NCBI RefSeq assembly: GCF_035594125.1
Contig: NW_026973714.1
Location: forward strand, 282,501-346,500
DNA from: Scylla paramamosain
Taxonomy: Eukaryota > Arthropoda > Malacostraca > Decapoda > Portunidae
Length of the DNA stretch: 64,000 bases
Direction: 5' to 3'
The translations under genes and the position numbers were made by a program. Shown piece by piece: positions 1 to 11,940 of this stretch. Under the pieces are notes generated by a model. That model had not been told where the DNA came from. It did no database searches and worked only from the letters and a program-made list of their open reading frames with translations. Each line of letters starts with the position of its first letter. The first letter of the stretch is position 1.

Positions 1-375
1 TGTATTTTTTTTTTATTTATTTATTATTTTTTTGTGTATGTACATTTATTTATTTTACTTATTTATCGATTCATCTATTTGTTTATCTCTATTCATGTGT
101 CTATCTGTCTTGTTGTCTGTATCTATTTCTCTCTCTATAAATCTTTTTTTTCTGTACTCTGTTAATTTCATATTTTTTCGGTGTATTTATTTTTTTCCTA
201 TTTTATTCGATTTTTGCTCTCTATGCTCAATTCATTCGCGTTTGCTTTTATTGTTCTTTAATAGACGAGACAAGTGGTTCCTGTTTCACCTTTGTAAAAC
301 TTCTATGAGCGACTATCATGCACACTGTTTTAGTCAAGAAGTGATCTTTATTATTAACCGTTTAGTTGAAGCAGT
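1..375. other. T-rich noncoding stretch
   Basis: Dominated by T runs and TTTA/TATC motifs. Open frames here are translations of low-complexity sequence; no gene is seen. Confidence 0.6.
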
Positions 376-474
376 GTGTGTGTGTGTGTGTGTTTCTCTC
401 TTTCTCTCTTACTTGAAGTGGCTTAAATAGAAAAAAAAAAGATACATCAGTACAGATGAACACACGCACGCGCA

Positions 475-533
<59 letters not shown>

Positions 534-534
534 A
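376..534. repeat. (GT)n and (AC)n microsatellites
   Basis: A short (GT)n run at 376-391 is followed by a long AC-rich tract at about 462-534, broken by a few CG dinucleotides near its start. The two runs are complementary in base composition and could pair. Confidence 0.9.
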
Positions 535-599
535 CACATAACACTGGTGTCTTCCCGTTGAGCATTCGTTGTGTATTAGAGAAAGCGAGAGTCACGCTG

Positions 600-1215
600 A
601 TTTTCCAAGGGTGTAGAGCGTGAAGAGGGTGGGGGAGCTTGGAAGGGGCGAGGACTGGTGAGGAGGAGGAGATAGGAGTAGAGGAATCCTAGGAAGCAAG
701 GAGACGTTCAATAAACAGATGGTTAAATGTTAGCGGGGTCAGTTAGTTAGTTAATTTGTGTGAACTGTGGAGAAAAGGCAAGGATTGGGTGTGACAGGGG
801 TGAGGTGAAGGCGTAACAGGCACAGGACGGCAGGGGTGAAGGGAAGAATAGATAGTGAAGGAGGTGGAACGATGTGGTCACAGGGGTGAGGCAGTGAAAG
901 AGCGGCAGGGTTCTAGTGGCAGGAATGGATAACAGGGTGACACGGGGTAGGAAAGATGTGGCGGGGATGACTGGCTGACAGGAGTGAAGGGAAGTGGTGA
1001 CGGTGTAGCAGGATGGCAGATGTGAAGGGATGAAAGGACAGGATAACAGGGGTGAAGTGAAGGGGTGACACTGGCAGGGTGACAGGCTGAAGTGAAGGAA
1101 AGGAGTGATAGGATGACAATGTGGCGGGGTGAGGTGAAGGGTAAGGGGTGACACAGTGACAGGGGAACGATAGGGGTGACAGGAGTGATAGGGATGACAG
1201 GGGGAAGCAGGGGTT
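600..1215. repeat. degenerate G-rich minisatellite
   Basis: The plus strand repeats variants of GGGGTGACAGG and GGTGAAGTGAAGG across about 600 bp with irregular spacing. It reads as open frame on the minus strand (Ser/Pro/His-rich) only because stop codons are rare in this composition. No coding evidence. Confidence 0.7.
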
Positions 1216-1302
1216 AAAGGCAGAGAGGTCTTGAGGGCAAAATAAGCGTGTGAATGTAAGGAAAAGCTTCAAAGTTTTGCTCAGAATAGGGTACGGGAGC
1301 AC

Positions 1303-1437
1303 GCACGCACGCACACACACACACACACACGCACACGTATACATGCATGTACGTACAGTCATACATATGCACGACACGCACACAAAATGTCACGGGATGA
1401 AAAAAATGAATGCGAGTAAAGGCGGTAGAAAAGATTT

Positions 1438-1478
<41 letters not shown>

Positions 1479-1532
1479 CCATACATACATGTGCGTAGGA
1501 ATACATGTAGCCATATTCACTTTAAAGTTCCG

Positions 1533-1580
<48 letters not shown>
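1303..1580. repeat. three (AC)n microsatellites
   Basis: AC tracts at about 1310-1336, 1440-1473 and 1536-1580, separated by 60-100 bp of unique sequence. Confidence 0.9.
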
Positions 1581-1583
<3 letters not shown>

Positions 1584-2330
1584 GTTCAGCTTCCTTTTTG
1601 TATCACTTGGCAAACTTCTAATCAAGTTTTATCTCAGAGTGAAAAGAATGGCGAGAACTTGATGAAGATAGACAGACTCTCATTGCCTCGCCATTCATTC
1701 CTGCAGGACAGAGACTGATGCGAAATTAGACCAAATGAAAAGTATGTAGAAGAAAAATAGAAAAAAAAATATCAGCAGAGACACTTAAACTTGGTAGCTT
1801 GTGTAGAAGAGAGAGAGAAAAAAAGTATATTGATATTTCTGTAAACGTTATTTGATGATTCTTGATTTTTTTTTTTTTTTTAGTTTCTTCGAGTGAATAG
1901 AAAACAAGAAAGATTAAGATGGTTGTACAAAGAAACGGAGAAAAAAAAAATGAAAAAAAAAATATTATAAGCTTTTTTGACTAATTAGGAAAAAAAAGAT
2001 GTGATAACTACGAAATCAGAAAAAAAAGAAAATTAAGAGAAAAGAAACCTGAAAAAAACATAAATGTAACAGAACTTTAATGAAGAAAAAGAAAAGAAAA
2101 GAAAAAGTTGTCCTGAAAAAGACAAAAAAAGACACCGGTAATTCAGAAAAAAAAACAAAGAAAAAAAAACACCCAAAGAAAACAAAAAAGACGCACAAAA
2201 ACACACCAAAAAACGGATAAAAAAAAAACAAGACTGAAAGAAAAAAAAACACGAAAACCAAGAAAAAAAAAACAATATAAGAACCCAAAAACCCTTAAAA
2301 AATCGAAAAAAAAAAACACCCATAAATTTG
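1581..2330. other. A-rich noncoding stretch
   Basis: Mostly A runs broken by GA and CA; frames on the minus strand are poly-Phe. No gene or recognisable element seen. Confidence 0.6.
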
Positions 2331-2664
2331 CCCCAGAGACCCTGATGACCACGAAAGACGAAAGGCACAAGCGCCAAGATCATGTTTACCACTCAGTCCC
2401 TCGCAGGAGACCAGTAGTGAAGATAGCGAGCAGCGCGTTGGAGCAAGCAGGGCATCTTGGGTCCTCTGCCACCTCCCTACGTGCAATGTACTCAGGAAAA
2501 CATGTCTGGCGAGGCGAGGGAGTCTCTCTGAGAGAAACAAACTTGACGTGTAGTTAGGTTGACTGTCCTTCCGCTGGTAAAGTTGCGAGGAGACGACAGG
2601 CAGTGATAGTGAAGGTGGCGGTGGTGGTGGTGGTGGTGCATGCTGCTGCCGCTGGGAAGGTTTA

Positions 2665-2665
<1 letters not shown>

Positions 2666-2692
<27 letters not shown>
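2666..2692. repeat. (CT)n microsatellite
   Basis: About 13 CT units, 125 bp upstream of the signal-peptide-like exon. Confidence 0.85.
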
Positions 2693-2695
<3 letters not shown>

Positions 2696-2817
2696 CTTCG
2701 TTGTCAGTCATGAAAAGGGGACATCGCCCTCTTCTCATCTTCTTTCTTCCTCTGCAAGTTTCTCATCTTCCTCCCTCCTCCTCCTCTCCCTCCTCCTCCC
2801 GGCGCCAACACCCGCCT

Positions 2818-2869
2818 ATGATGAGTTCGTCTCTGCTGCTCTTCCTCCTGCTGGCAACTTCATCTCAAG
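2818..2869 (+). CDS. candidate first coding exon: signal peptide
   Basis: Seen: two adjacent ATG codons open a frame reading MMSSSLLLFLLLATSSQ, a hydrophobic core with a small/polar end typical of a secretion signal. It is followed at once by a good splice donor (G|GTATAAAG). Upstream is a CT-rich, 5'UTR-like leader. Inference: first coding exon of a secreted or membrane protein on the plus strand. It ends in phase 1. The next candidate exon (9229-9302) starts in phase 0 in its favoured frame, so the two do not join directly; an exon may be missing or they belong to different genes. A chance open frame is possible. Confidence 0.35.
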
Positions 2870-2940
2870 GTATAAAGATAAATTGCTTTTTTTTTTTATT
2901 TATTCTCTTAGGATATACATGTTGGCAGGGTGCTTCTCTC

Positions 2941-3060
2941 TTACTACTACTACTACTACTACTACTATTGTTATTGATATACGCAGTCATTGTTGTTATG
3001 ATGAGGACTTGTACCATAAGTATTATTGGGGTTAAGAGAGAGAGAGAGAGAGAGAGAGAG
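2941..3060. repeat. (ACT)n and (GA)n microsatellites
   Basis: (ACT)n at about 2943-2969 and (GA)n at about 3038-3060, inside the putative first intron. Confidence 0.85.
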
Positions 3061-3139
3061 GTCTTTCCTGGGTTTGAAGCCTCGACCAGCTGCTTCGTTA
3101 TGAAAATTTTTAAATGAAGCTTCGAACTGGCATTCCGAA

Positions 3140-3748
3140 TCTAATTAAGAAGGGGAAGGTTTAATGTCCTGGGAGAGGGGGGAGGGGGGATGGGGAGGGA
3201 TGGAAGGCGGGAAGGAAGGAAGGAGGGAGGGAGGGAATGTATACGCGGATTGGCAAAGGATGGAGGGGAGGGAGGAGGGAGGGATGGTGTAAGTGTATAA
3301 GGAATGGGAGAAGGGGGAAGAGGGAGGGAAATGGGGAAATGGAGAGAGAGTGAGAGAGGGAGTATAGCTTGGTAAGGGATGAGGGGAATGGAGAGAAGGG
3401 AAGGTGGAGAGAGGGAGGTATGAAATAGGAAACGATTGAGGGGGAGGAGAGGTAGAGAAGGAAAAGGAAGGAATGGGGAGGGATAAAGAAGGGAACAATA
3501 AAGAAAGGAAGGGTAGAAAGGACAAAGGGAATCAAAGAAGTAGGAAGCAGAGAAGCGATGGAAGAGAGAAGAATAAAAGAAGGAAGAGAAGGAGAAGGAT
3601 TGAGGGAGGAATAGAAGGAAGGAAAGACGGAGTAAATGAGGGATAGAAGAGAGAAGAATAGAGAAAAGAAAGTGATAAATGAAGGCAAGAAAGAAATGGA
3701 AAGGTAAGGAAAAATGGAAGAAAGATAAGCAAATAAGGAAAGAAAGGC

Positions 3749-3815
<67 letters not shown>

Positions 3816-4112
3816 GAAGAATGAGGCAAAAGATTAAGAGAGGAAGAGAAAGAGAGAGAGAGAGGAAAGAAGGGAGAGCTTGATAACAGAAGATGGAGAA
3901 ATGACAAAACAAGGGACGAGAGAAAGAGATGAAATGGAAGGAGAGGGAGAAAAAATAGGAGGAGAAAAACGTAGGATGAAAGGGAGCGAGATAGAGAGGA
4001 AGAGAAAGGAGTGATGTGATGGAAATAAGGAAGGAACTAAGACGAGCAAACAATGAATGAATAAATAGAAGGAAAGTCTCGAGATGAAAACAGAAAGGAG
4101 GAGAAAGAAGGA

Positions 4113-4185
<73 letters not shown>
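3140..4185. repeat. 1-kb polypurine tract with long (GA)n runs
   Basis: Nearly pure A/G on the plus strand for about 1 kb: GGAAGG/GGGAGGA motifs up to 3500, then GAAAGAA motifs, with perfect (GA)n at about 3758-3813 and 4119-4185. The tract ends exactly where the LINE at 4190 begins. The long Ser/Leu/Phe frames on the minus strand are artefacts of this composition. Confidence 0.85.
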
Positions 4186-4186
<1 letters not shown>

Positions 4187-4199
4187 TGGCAAAGAAAGG

Positions 4200-4762
4200 A
4201 CCGATCGACCTAAGATGGAGGTGTGGCCTTCTGTTACAAAGAAAACGCTCAATGTTAAGGTCATTGAACCGGCCAATCCTGTGCCCGAGGAGCTTGAATT
4301 ACTAGTGTTAAAAGTCACAGACAGACAAACGGGAAAGGTTTATTGTGTGTTGGGTGTTATCGCCCCCCGTCACAGGGCACTTTACTCATTGACTACCTGA
4401 CAGTGAATATAGACGCAATGATGGTACCAAATAAGTGTGAAAATGAGATAATTATTGGTGATTTACACCAAAACACAGTGCGCGAAGCATTTAACACATT
4501 CATGGTTGTGCACGACTTGCACAACCATGTCACCTTTCCCACCCACCGCTCTGGATCATCCCTCGATCCAGTCGTGACCGACCTTCCCTCCGATACCATA
4601 CAGTGTTCTTCCCTAGACTTTGTAGGCACTTCGGACCATGTGGCAGTCCTCACAAGGATTAGTTTCAAGAGGCCGCGTGAGGAGTGCTACACTCGAACTC
4701 TGTGGAGGTGGGAGAAGGCAAATTGGCAGGCTATGCGAGCCTCCCTCAAAACTACTGACTGA
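4200..4762 (+). pseudogene. LINE endonuclease (APE type), C-terminal part, frameshifted
   Basis: Two overlapping frames join near 4380 and give the later motifs of an apurinic-like endonuclease: YRPPSQG, then IIIGDLHQN where a GDFN motif is expected, then the closing SDHV motif at 4638-4649 (catalytic Asp-His). The N-terminal catalytic Glu region is absent because of the 5' truncation. The GDFN-like site is already altered, which supports a dead copy. It precedes the RT in the same element and would nick the target DNA for reverse transcription. Confidence 0.75.
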
Positions 4763-4768
4763 GATGAT

Positions 4769-6657
4769 GTGTTATGTGGAGACACTGACCAGCAGGTAGG
4801 GCAGTTCACCGAGCTGCTTCACACCCTGCAGGACCGCTGGGTGCCCCACTCCACACACCAAGCCAAGGGATCAGACCAACCCTGGTTTGGGCCAGAATGT
4901 CGAGCTGCCTCCGACGCAAAGTACCATGCCTGGCTCGCCTTTAAGAGGCATCCCACAGCCTGGAACAGACAGCGACACAGGGAGGCAACCAACCACATGA
5001 GGGCTACTCAAGGCTGGGCTTCTAACCAATGGGTGACAGATCTCAAGAGGAAGCTGCGGGGAGGCCAGGTGGGGTCCAAACGCTGGTGGAGTCTTGTTAA
5101 GGAGCAACAAGGTGTGTCTAGGGGGAACACCATTCCTCCCCTCCACCGGGATGACGGTACAATAGCGCAGTCTGCCCGAGATATAGCAAACCTCCTGGCC
5201 AAGCACTTCACTGATAAGATGTGCGTCTCCGACCCTAAAAGACCTCCACCCTCACTACCAAACATAGTGAAAGAAAAATTATCATTTGCCACAACGAGTG
5301 AAGTGGAAGTGAAGGCAGTGCTTTCAAAACTTGACGTGACAAAAGCAGTGGGTTCTGATAACGTTAGCCCACACTTTCTTCGCCAGTGTGCTGATGAGCT
5401 GGCTCGCCCACTCTCTACGATATTCAACCAGTGCTTACGGACCAGCAGGTGGCCAAGTATCTGGAAAGTGGCTAGTGTTGTGCCAGTACACAAGAAAAAT
5501 GAAAAAAAACAGTGGCTAAAAACTATCGTCCGGTGTTCCTGCTGCCTGTGCTCAGCAAGGTGCTCGAGTCCATAGTGGCCTCAAGAGTCACAGAGCACCT
5601 TGAGAAGCACCACCTACTGTGTGGCCGGCAGTTTGGGTTCAGGCCGGGCAGATCGGCCGCTGACCTGCACCTGCTGCTCACCTCGGAGTGGAGTGCTGCT
5701 CTGGATGCAGGGAAGGCCACTGCAGTTGTTGCCCTTGACATTGAAGGGGCCTTTGACAAGGTGTGGCATGCAGGTCTCCTTGCAAAGCTCCGTGCAGCAG
5801 GTGTGGATGGGCCCCTCTTGTTGCTGTTTGGTGATTACTTGAGAGAGAAGAATCTCAAAGTGGTCATTGATGGCCAGGAGTCTGAACAGCATGCAGTAAG
5901 ATCAGGTGTTCCTCAGGGAAGCTGTCTCGGCTCCCTGCTCTGGAACATCTGCATAAACGACCTCCTGCACTTAATCCCCAGTGTACGAGATTATGCTGAT
6001 GACCTCACGCTGGCTCAGAGCTACAGCCCAGGGGAGGAGACTGACACGGCCGACCACATGAACGTCACCCTGAACCGCATTGTGTCGTGGGGCAGCAAGT
6101 GGCAAGTAAAATTTGTCCCAAACAAAACACAAATGTCAATCATCTCAAGGTCGAGGACGCCCCTCCAACTCAGCCTTGAGGGGCAAGCTATACGGCGGCA
6201 AGACGAGATGGATGTACTGGGGGTCACATATGACTCCGCGCTGACCTTCAGGCACCACATAGAGCGTCTAGCCAGGGAGGCCTCGGGTTAGCTGGCGTCA
6301 CTCAGGAGGATGTCGTGGCTCCTTGACGACAAAGGCCTGGAGATCTTGTACAAGGCTCAAGTTCGTTCCTCCCTGGAGTACTCGTGCCTTGCTTGGGGAG
6401 GAGCGGCGAGCAGGCATCTTTCCCTCCTGGACAGGGTACAGGCTCGGGCAGTGAGGTTCATAAAGGACAGTGGAGGCAGAAATAAGCCAAAGCTCCACTC
6501 CCTTCAACATCGCAGGGACGTAGCGGGCCTCGCTGTGATGTACAAAATACAACAACAGCGAATCCCGCATCTCCAAGCTCTCCGCCAGCCCCTGCGGCGG
6601 GCACAAGTGACCACCCGGGCTGTCACTTTAATGCCTGCTGAATTATTTCAGTGTTGA
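4769..6657 (+). pseudogene. LINE reverse transcriptase, disrupted
   Basis: RT fingers and palm read across two frames. The first (4769-5575) has the AVGSDNVSPHFLRQC motif and the WPSIWKVASVVPVHKK segment. After the A-run frameshift, the second (5512-6291) has NYRPVFLLPVLSKVLE, motif A ALDIEGAFDKVWH, motif B GVPQGSCLGSLLWN and motif C YADDLTL with both catalytic Asp intact. The C-terminal segment continues in the same frame at 6310-6657 after a TAG. Conserved catalytic residues with few lesions suggest a fairly young insertion. Confidence 0.85.
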
Positions 6658-6941
6658 TGCCGTACTTGGCACCATCAACGCCAGTACGTCCATCATTATG
6701 GTAAACTATGGAACACCTTAATTGCTGCACAGATAGACTTCAGTAAAATGAATCTGCAGCAATTCAAGGAATGTGTGAACGTCAGGTTGCCATAAGCACC
6801 AGAGTAACAATTGTTAGTAACATTTAGAGTTAGGCTTTTAGATAGGAAACACTAAAAATGTTCCCTTTAGCTTGTAAAGTGATACATTATATGTAAAAAT
6901 ATTTTGTAACATTCTCTTTAACTATGTATTGATTGGTGTAC

Positions 6942-6945
<4 letters not shown>

Positions 6946-7021
<76 letters not shown>
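6946..7021. repeat. (GA)n microsatellite
   Basis: About 38 perfect AG units just past the 3' UTR of the LINE. Confidence 0.95.
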
Positions 7022-7026
<5 letters not shown>

Positions 7027-7104
7027 CTTTAATTTCCATCCTGAAGTGAGATAGTTTACCTTCTTTATTTGCTTTATTTTGACGTGCGTTATTCATTTAT
7101 GCTG

Positions 7105-7369
7105 CAAGTCTTAATCTGTCTGTCTGTCTGTGTGTCTGTCTGTCTGTCTGTCATTCGGTGTGTACATGTCTCTCAGGTTTTTCCTTTGCTTGTCTGTTTT
7201 TTTTTGTTTTTTTATCTGTCTTCTCTTCTTGTTCTCTTAATTGTTTCTTCCTTTCTATTTTTGTTTCCTTCCTGTTCATCACCTGTCCTTTGTCTTTCTG
7301 TTTGTCTGCCTGTCTGTCTGTCTGTCTGTCTGTTTGTATATAAGTTAATTCGTTTGCTAATCTATCTAA

Positions 7370-7460
<91 letters not shown>
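7105..7460. repeat. (TGTC)n and (CT)n microsatellites
   Basis: (TGTC)n at about 7105-7152 and again at 7305-7332, followed by a long (CT)n at 7373-7460. Confidence 0.9.
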
Positions 7461-7461
<1 letters not shown>

Positions 7462-7574
7462 ATTTGGGGATTAAGTGAAAAGTTAAGATAAGAAGATTCC
7501 CGAGCCTTACTTAATTGTGTTTTAATTCCCCAAATCTTTATGTTCGCACTTAACGGTGATTTCTATGGAGATGA

Positions 7575-7579
<5 letters not shown>

Positions 7580-7632
<53 letters not shown>

Positions 7633-7745
7633 TGACTTTAGCGCTGCAACAATGAGGTTAAATTTCGCCGGAGAGAAAGGAAGAAAGAAAGAAAGAAAGA
7701 AAGAAAGGAAGTAATAAAAGAAGGAAGGAAGGAAGGAAGGAAATA
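7580..7745. repeat. (GA)n, (GAAA)n and (GGAA)n microsatellites
   Basis: (GA)n at 7580-7629, then GAAA units around 7680-7705 and GGAA units around 7720-7742. A/G-rich sequence continues to 8000 with no gene. Confidence 0.9.
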
Positions 7746-8016
7746 AGGAAGGAGGGAAGGAAGAAAGATAAGAAAAAAGCATCGAAAAGAATTAACTATG
7801 GAGGAAAGGGAGAAGAGATGGAACAAGAGAAGGGAAGAAGAAGAGGAGGAACAGGAAGAGGAAGGGAATGGGGAAGAGAAGGAGGAGGAGGAGAAGGAAA
7901 ATTACGAAAGAAATAGAAAAGTGTGTAATCAAATAAGAGAAGGAAAAGGAGGAGGAGAATAAGAATAACAAGAAGGAAGACTTAAAACAATATAGAAGAA
8001 AATGCGAATACTAAAT

Positions 8017-8594
<578 letters not shown>

Positions 8595-8599
8595 CGTCA

Positions 8600-9220
8600 G
8601 TTGGGGAGACTTTCATGGAGGTGAACTTGAAACACCCCGGCAGGAACAACAGAAAAGTGGTGAGTGGAACGCCTTGCTTGTTTTCACGAGTTTTTCTTTT
8701 TTTTTTTCTTTTTTTTTCTGTGCTTTGATAACTTTTTTTTACTCTTTCTTTCTTTCTTTTACTAAGGGGGATGTCTTTGTTATTTTTCGATTATATTTTT
8801 GTTATGTTTTGTTTCTATTTTAACCATTTTTTTCTCTTCTTTTTTTGTTATTTATCTTTTCTTTAATTTTCTGTTACCTCTCTTGTTACCTCCTTTATTG
8901 AACTTCGTCACCTTATTCATGTCGCCTTTCACAATTCACTTCCCTCTCTATCACCTCAAATTTACGTTCATGTTTCCACTTTCTTATCCTCGCATTTTTT
9001 TTTTCTTATTTCCTTGTACTTTCATTCAGTGTTTGTTATCCTTCATATTATCCATTTATCCAGCTATTTATTTTATTTTCTTATTCAATGAAACAAAATA
9101 CGTACGTTTATGTGTACGTATGTGCGTGTACGTGTTTGATCACTGTTTCGTAAAAATATCACGAAATTTAGTTTGTGTATTATTGTTACTTACTTTTGAT
9201 TACTTTTTGTTGATATTACT
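8600..9220. other. T-rich intron-like sequence
   Basis: T-rich with no conserved frame. It ends in a splice-acceptor-like TTACTGTTTGCAG at 9228. Confidence 0.5.
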
Positions 9221-9228
9221 GTTTGCAG

Positions 9229-9302
9229 TGCGCATGTCGCGTTTTGTTTGTTTCTTACTTCACCCCGGCGCCAGCAGCCAGCACCCAGCAGCCGCCACGC
9301 AG
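9229..9302 (+). CDS. candidate exon, Pro/Ala-rich linker
   Basis: Bounded by an acceptor (GTTTGCAG) and a donor (CAG|GTCAGT). In the frame that fits the next exon it reads as a short hydrophobic segment and then TPAPAASTQQPPR, ending in phase 2, which joins cleanly to the exon at 10424. The start of the exon is GC-rich compared with its flanks. Inference only: a linker or N-terminal exon of the same gene as the MAM-like exons downstream. Confidence 0.3.
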
Positions 9303-9555
9303 GTCAGTTGTCTGTAGTGGCTGCTTCCGCCAGGGTGTGTGGTGTGGCGGCCGTGTGACATGGCCCATGCTGGTTCCCTGCTGTTCCTTGGTATGTCATG
9401 TAAAGTGGAGCTTTGTGTACAGGTGCAATACAGACACGTGATTTGCAGGTTGTATTGTTTTGTTCCATACGGCAGATGCGGATACGTGTTTGGTACTGCT
9501 CCAGCCGTTCCGTGAAAATTTGTTTGATTGTTGTTCGCAGCTGTGGGTGGTCTGC

Positions 9556-9558
<3 letters not shown>

Positions 9559-9596
<38 letters not shown>
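9559..9596. repeat. (GT)n microsatellite
   Basis: About 19 GT units. Confidence 0.95.
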
Positions 9597-9598
<2 letters not shown>

Positions 9599-10113
9599 AC
9601 ACGTTGTGCCAGGCGCTGAGCTTGCGGGGAAGCTGTGTACCATGCCTGTGTGATGTGCCCAGGACTGTGGGCTATTTACCGCAGCTTGGTCAATATTGTA
9701 AGTGAATATTTGTTTAGGTTAGATAATTTTTGTGAACTTTCTAGTTTGATGGCTGAACATTTAGCATTGTATGAGTTTGGATACTTTGAATTTGTGGTGT
9801 TATGCTCTGTGATGTTGTGTTAGTTAGTTAATTGTTCTCAGGTTGGATCGACTTAGTAAAATAAGTTGAATGCAACGTTCGACCTTCTCTACCCAGCGGT
9901 TTTGACGAAACAATCATGTACGCATTGAGTCTTTGCACGTGTCCAGACGCGGCAGCACAATTGGTCCGTGTACGTAAACCCTGTAGGTGTGGACGCAGAT
10001 GTGAAATTCTTCCAGTCCAGGTGTGTACGGCGGGTTACACGTGGAATCCATACTTCATAGAGAGAAGGAAGGAAATGAGGAAAAGAGTGAAAGGAAAAGA
10101 GAGAAAGAAGGAT

Positions 10114-10114
<1 letters not shown>

Positions 10115-10176
<62 letters not shown>

Positions 10177-10312
10177 ACAGCAATACTGATGTTAGCTAGG
10201 TAAGGTGGTAGACAGATAGATAGATAGATAGATGTATAGATAGATAAGCTAGATAAGGTGGGAGACACAGATAGATAGATAGATGTATAGATAAATAGAT
10301 GGATAGATAGAT
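10115..10312. repeat. (GA)n and (GATA)n microsatellites
   Basis: (GA)n 10115-10174, then two GATA-rich blocks (about 10213-10250 and 10267-10312), which look like a local duplication of a segment containing AGATAAGGTGG. Confidence 0.9.
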
Positions 10313-10423
10313 AAAAAATGTCACCTTTTCTCATCTCCCATATTTTTCTCCCTCCTTTCTTCACCTTCTTCCTCTTCCACCTTATTCCCTTTCATTTACC
10401 TTTTCCTCCTCCTCCTCCTCCAG

Positions 10424-10548
10424 GCCTACCTTCATGATGGACATGCGCGAGGTGTTAGGGGCGTCCAAGTGGTTCCTAGCAGCTGATCTCCAGACGGTGA
10501 CCTTGTCCAGTGACCAGCAGTGCGTGACCTTCGTGGTGCACTTCATGG
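10424..10548 (+). CDS. candidate MAM-like domain exon 1
   Basis: Acceptor CCTCCAG and donor G|GTGAGTGAG bound 125 nt that stay open in one frame: about 42 residues including VLGASKWFLAADLQTVTL and then QQCVTFVVHFMG. The Cys-aromatic/aliphatic-His-x-x-Gly pattern resembles the core of MAM domains (extracellular adhesion modules), where a Cys precedes a strand ending in a Gly and the next strand begins G-x-L-x-V/L. It ends in phase 1, matching the next exon. The family call is a pattern judgement; a search with this exon pair would decide it. Confidence 0.5.
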
Positions 10549-10559
10549 GTGAGTGAGTG

Positions 10560-11165
10560 AGTGGGTGGGGTAGTGGAGGGAGGGAATAAGAGATTTTTGT
10601 TTTCTTTAGTCAGTCCTTCAGTTCGTTTATTGGTCAGTTTTCTTTGATTATCTTTTCAATATTCCTTTTTTTTATATATTCCGATAATTCATTCTTTTAT
10701 ATTTTACTTTTCCCTCGTTCATTTGTTTCTCATTTCAGCCTTTTAGCCTATTTTTTTCTTTTCCTTTTTCATGTTTCTCATTTCTATCTCCCTTCGTCTA
10801 TCGTTTCCTTTCTCTCATTTCTCATCCAATCACCTCCTTTCGTCTATTTTTTTTCTCTCTTTCATACCTCTCCTTATCAGTCATATTTAAGTCTTTCTTC
10901 CTCTTTTGTCCCTCTCCTTGTTTCATCTCATCGGTCACGCTGAGTCCTCATTTGTGTCGCTATTCTCAGTCTCCCCTCATTCCATCTCTTCCTCTCATCA
11001 TCTCATCAACTTCTCTCCTCCTTTTACTTCATAATTGCATCACACTAATAAAGTTTCCTTTCATTTAGTTTACTCATTTTCCTTCCTCCCATACCCCCTC
11101 ACACACACCTTCCCCTCCCATACACCCTCACACACGCCTTCCCCTCACCCTTCTCCTCTCCTGAC
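10560..11165. other. T/C-rich intron
   Basis: Pyrimidine-rich sequence between the two MAM-like exons, with CA-rich 26-bp near-duplicates around 11100 and 11130. It ends in the acceptor CTGACGCAG. No gene seen. Confidence 0.5.
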
Positions 11166-11169
11166 GCAG

Positions 11170-11258
11170 GCCCCAGCGCAGGTCGTCTTGAGCTGGACTT
11201 ATCCCGCGTGCTGGCTGGCCGCAATCTGGAGCCTGGAGGAGGAGACACTGCTGGAGGA
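11170..11258 (+). CDS. candidate MAM-like domain exon 2
   Basis: Starting from the phase left by the exon ending at 10548, it reads GPSAGRLELDLSRVLAGR and then a Gly-rich end. The G-x-x-x-G-x-L-x-L-x-L pattern is what follows the Cys strand in MAM domains. A weak donor (GGA|GTATAAG) at 11259 closes it before an in-frame TAA. The 3' boundary is uncertain, and the rest of the domain was not found. Confidence 0.4.
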
Positions 11259-11508
11259 GTATAAGAGCGAGTCTTGGGGATGGGAAGGGAGAGGAGAGTA
11301 CAAGGTGTAAGGGTAGATGGGAGCACTGGAAAGGGGAGGGGAGGGGAGGTGAGTATGGCAGTTGGGGGGAGGAAGGGCAAGAAAATGGAAGGGAAGGAGA
11401 AAAAGGAAAAAGAAAATGAAAGGGAGGGAAAGTAGGAGGGTGGTGGCAGGGGATATGGGTGGTGTTTGGGTATTTAGTTCAGAGGTTTAGGCTGTTTGCT
11501 CAGCGTTT

Positions 11509-11710
11509 GTTTCCTTTAGGCATCTCAAATGTTCCTTTGCAGAGCACATCCCCAATCCCTTTGCAGAGGTTTCCTTTTGGTATCTCAAATGTTCTTTTGC
11601 AGAACATATCCCCAATCCCTTTGCAGAGGTTTCCTTTAGGCATCTCAAATGTTCCTTTGCAGAACATATCCCCAATCCCTTTGCATCCCCAATCCCTTTG
11701 CAGAGGTTTC
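11509..11710. repeat. 60-bp tandem repeat, three copies plus a partial
   Basis: GTTTCCTTT starts copies at 11509, 11569 and 11629, exactly 60 bp apart, about 90-95% identical by eye. The last copy has an internal 19-bp duplication and then a truncated start at 11705. Every unit carries CTTTGCAG motifs that resemble splice acceptors. Confidence 0.9.
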
Positions 11711-11734
11711 TTATCAGGTTTTTTCTTTTGCGGC

Positions 11735-11940
11735 CAACGGCCAACACCCCGTGGGATCTCAAGGGCGGTGTTGCCGGAGCTGGCCTCGCCTCCGCCCTGC
11801 TGCTGCCTCTGCTTCACCTCATCGCCTGCGATAAACCCATCAACATCAAGGCATCTTGGTTTTCGCGTCCATCCCCGCCCCCCTTAGTTCCTCTCACCCT
11901 GCATAGGGGGCCTGTACATTATGTAGATAGGAGGCTATAA
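11735..11940 (+). other. open stretch with a hydrophobic helix, no clear exon boundary
   Basis: One frame reads WDLKGGVAGAGLASALLLPL and continues LHLIACDKPINIK, which looks like a membrane helix. GC content is above that of the flanks. There is no convincing donor or homology, so it is noted as a possible exon of the MAM-like gene and not called as a gene. Confidence 0.2.

Larger units (their letters stand above)
4190..6890 (+). mobile_element. 5'-truncated Jockey-type non-LTR retrotransposon
   Basis: One LINE copy running from late in the endonuclease domain through the reverse transcriptase to a C-terminal region and about 230 bp of 3' UTR. The 5' end is lost where it abuts the (GA)n tract ending at 4185. 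Lesions: a frameshift near 4380, an in-frame TGA at 4760-4762, a frameshift in an A run near 5505 and an in-frame TAG at 6289-6291. The assignment to Jockey (as opposed to another clade with the same endonuclease-RT layout) rests on general resemblance and was not tested by phylogeny. Confidence 0.85.

Noticed and set aside
3061..3100. Box B-like GGGTTTGAAGCC as a tRNA-derived SINE
   Set aside because: No box A at the proper distance upstream; (GA)n lies there.
3161..4053. Long Ser/Leu/Phe-rich frames on the minus strand
   Set aside because: They are translations of a polypurine tract with (GA)n; stop codons are rare by composition, and there is no start context or complexity.
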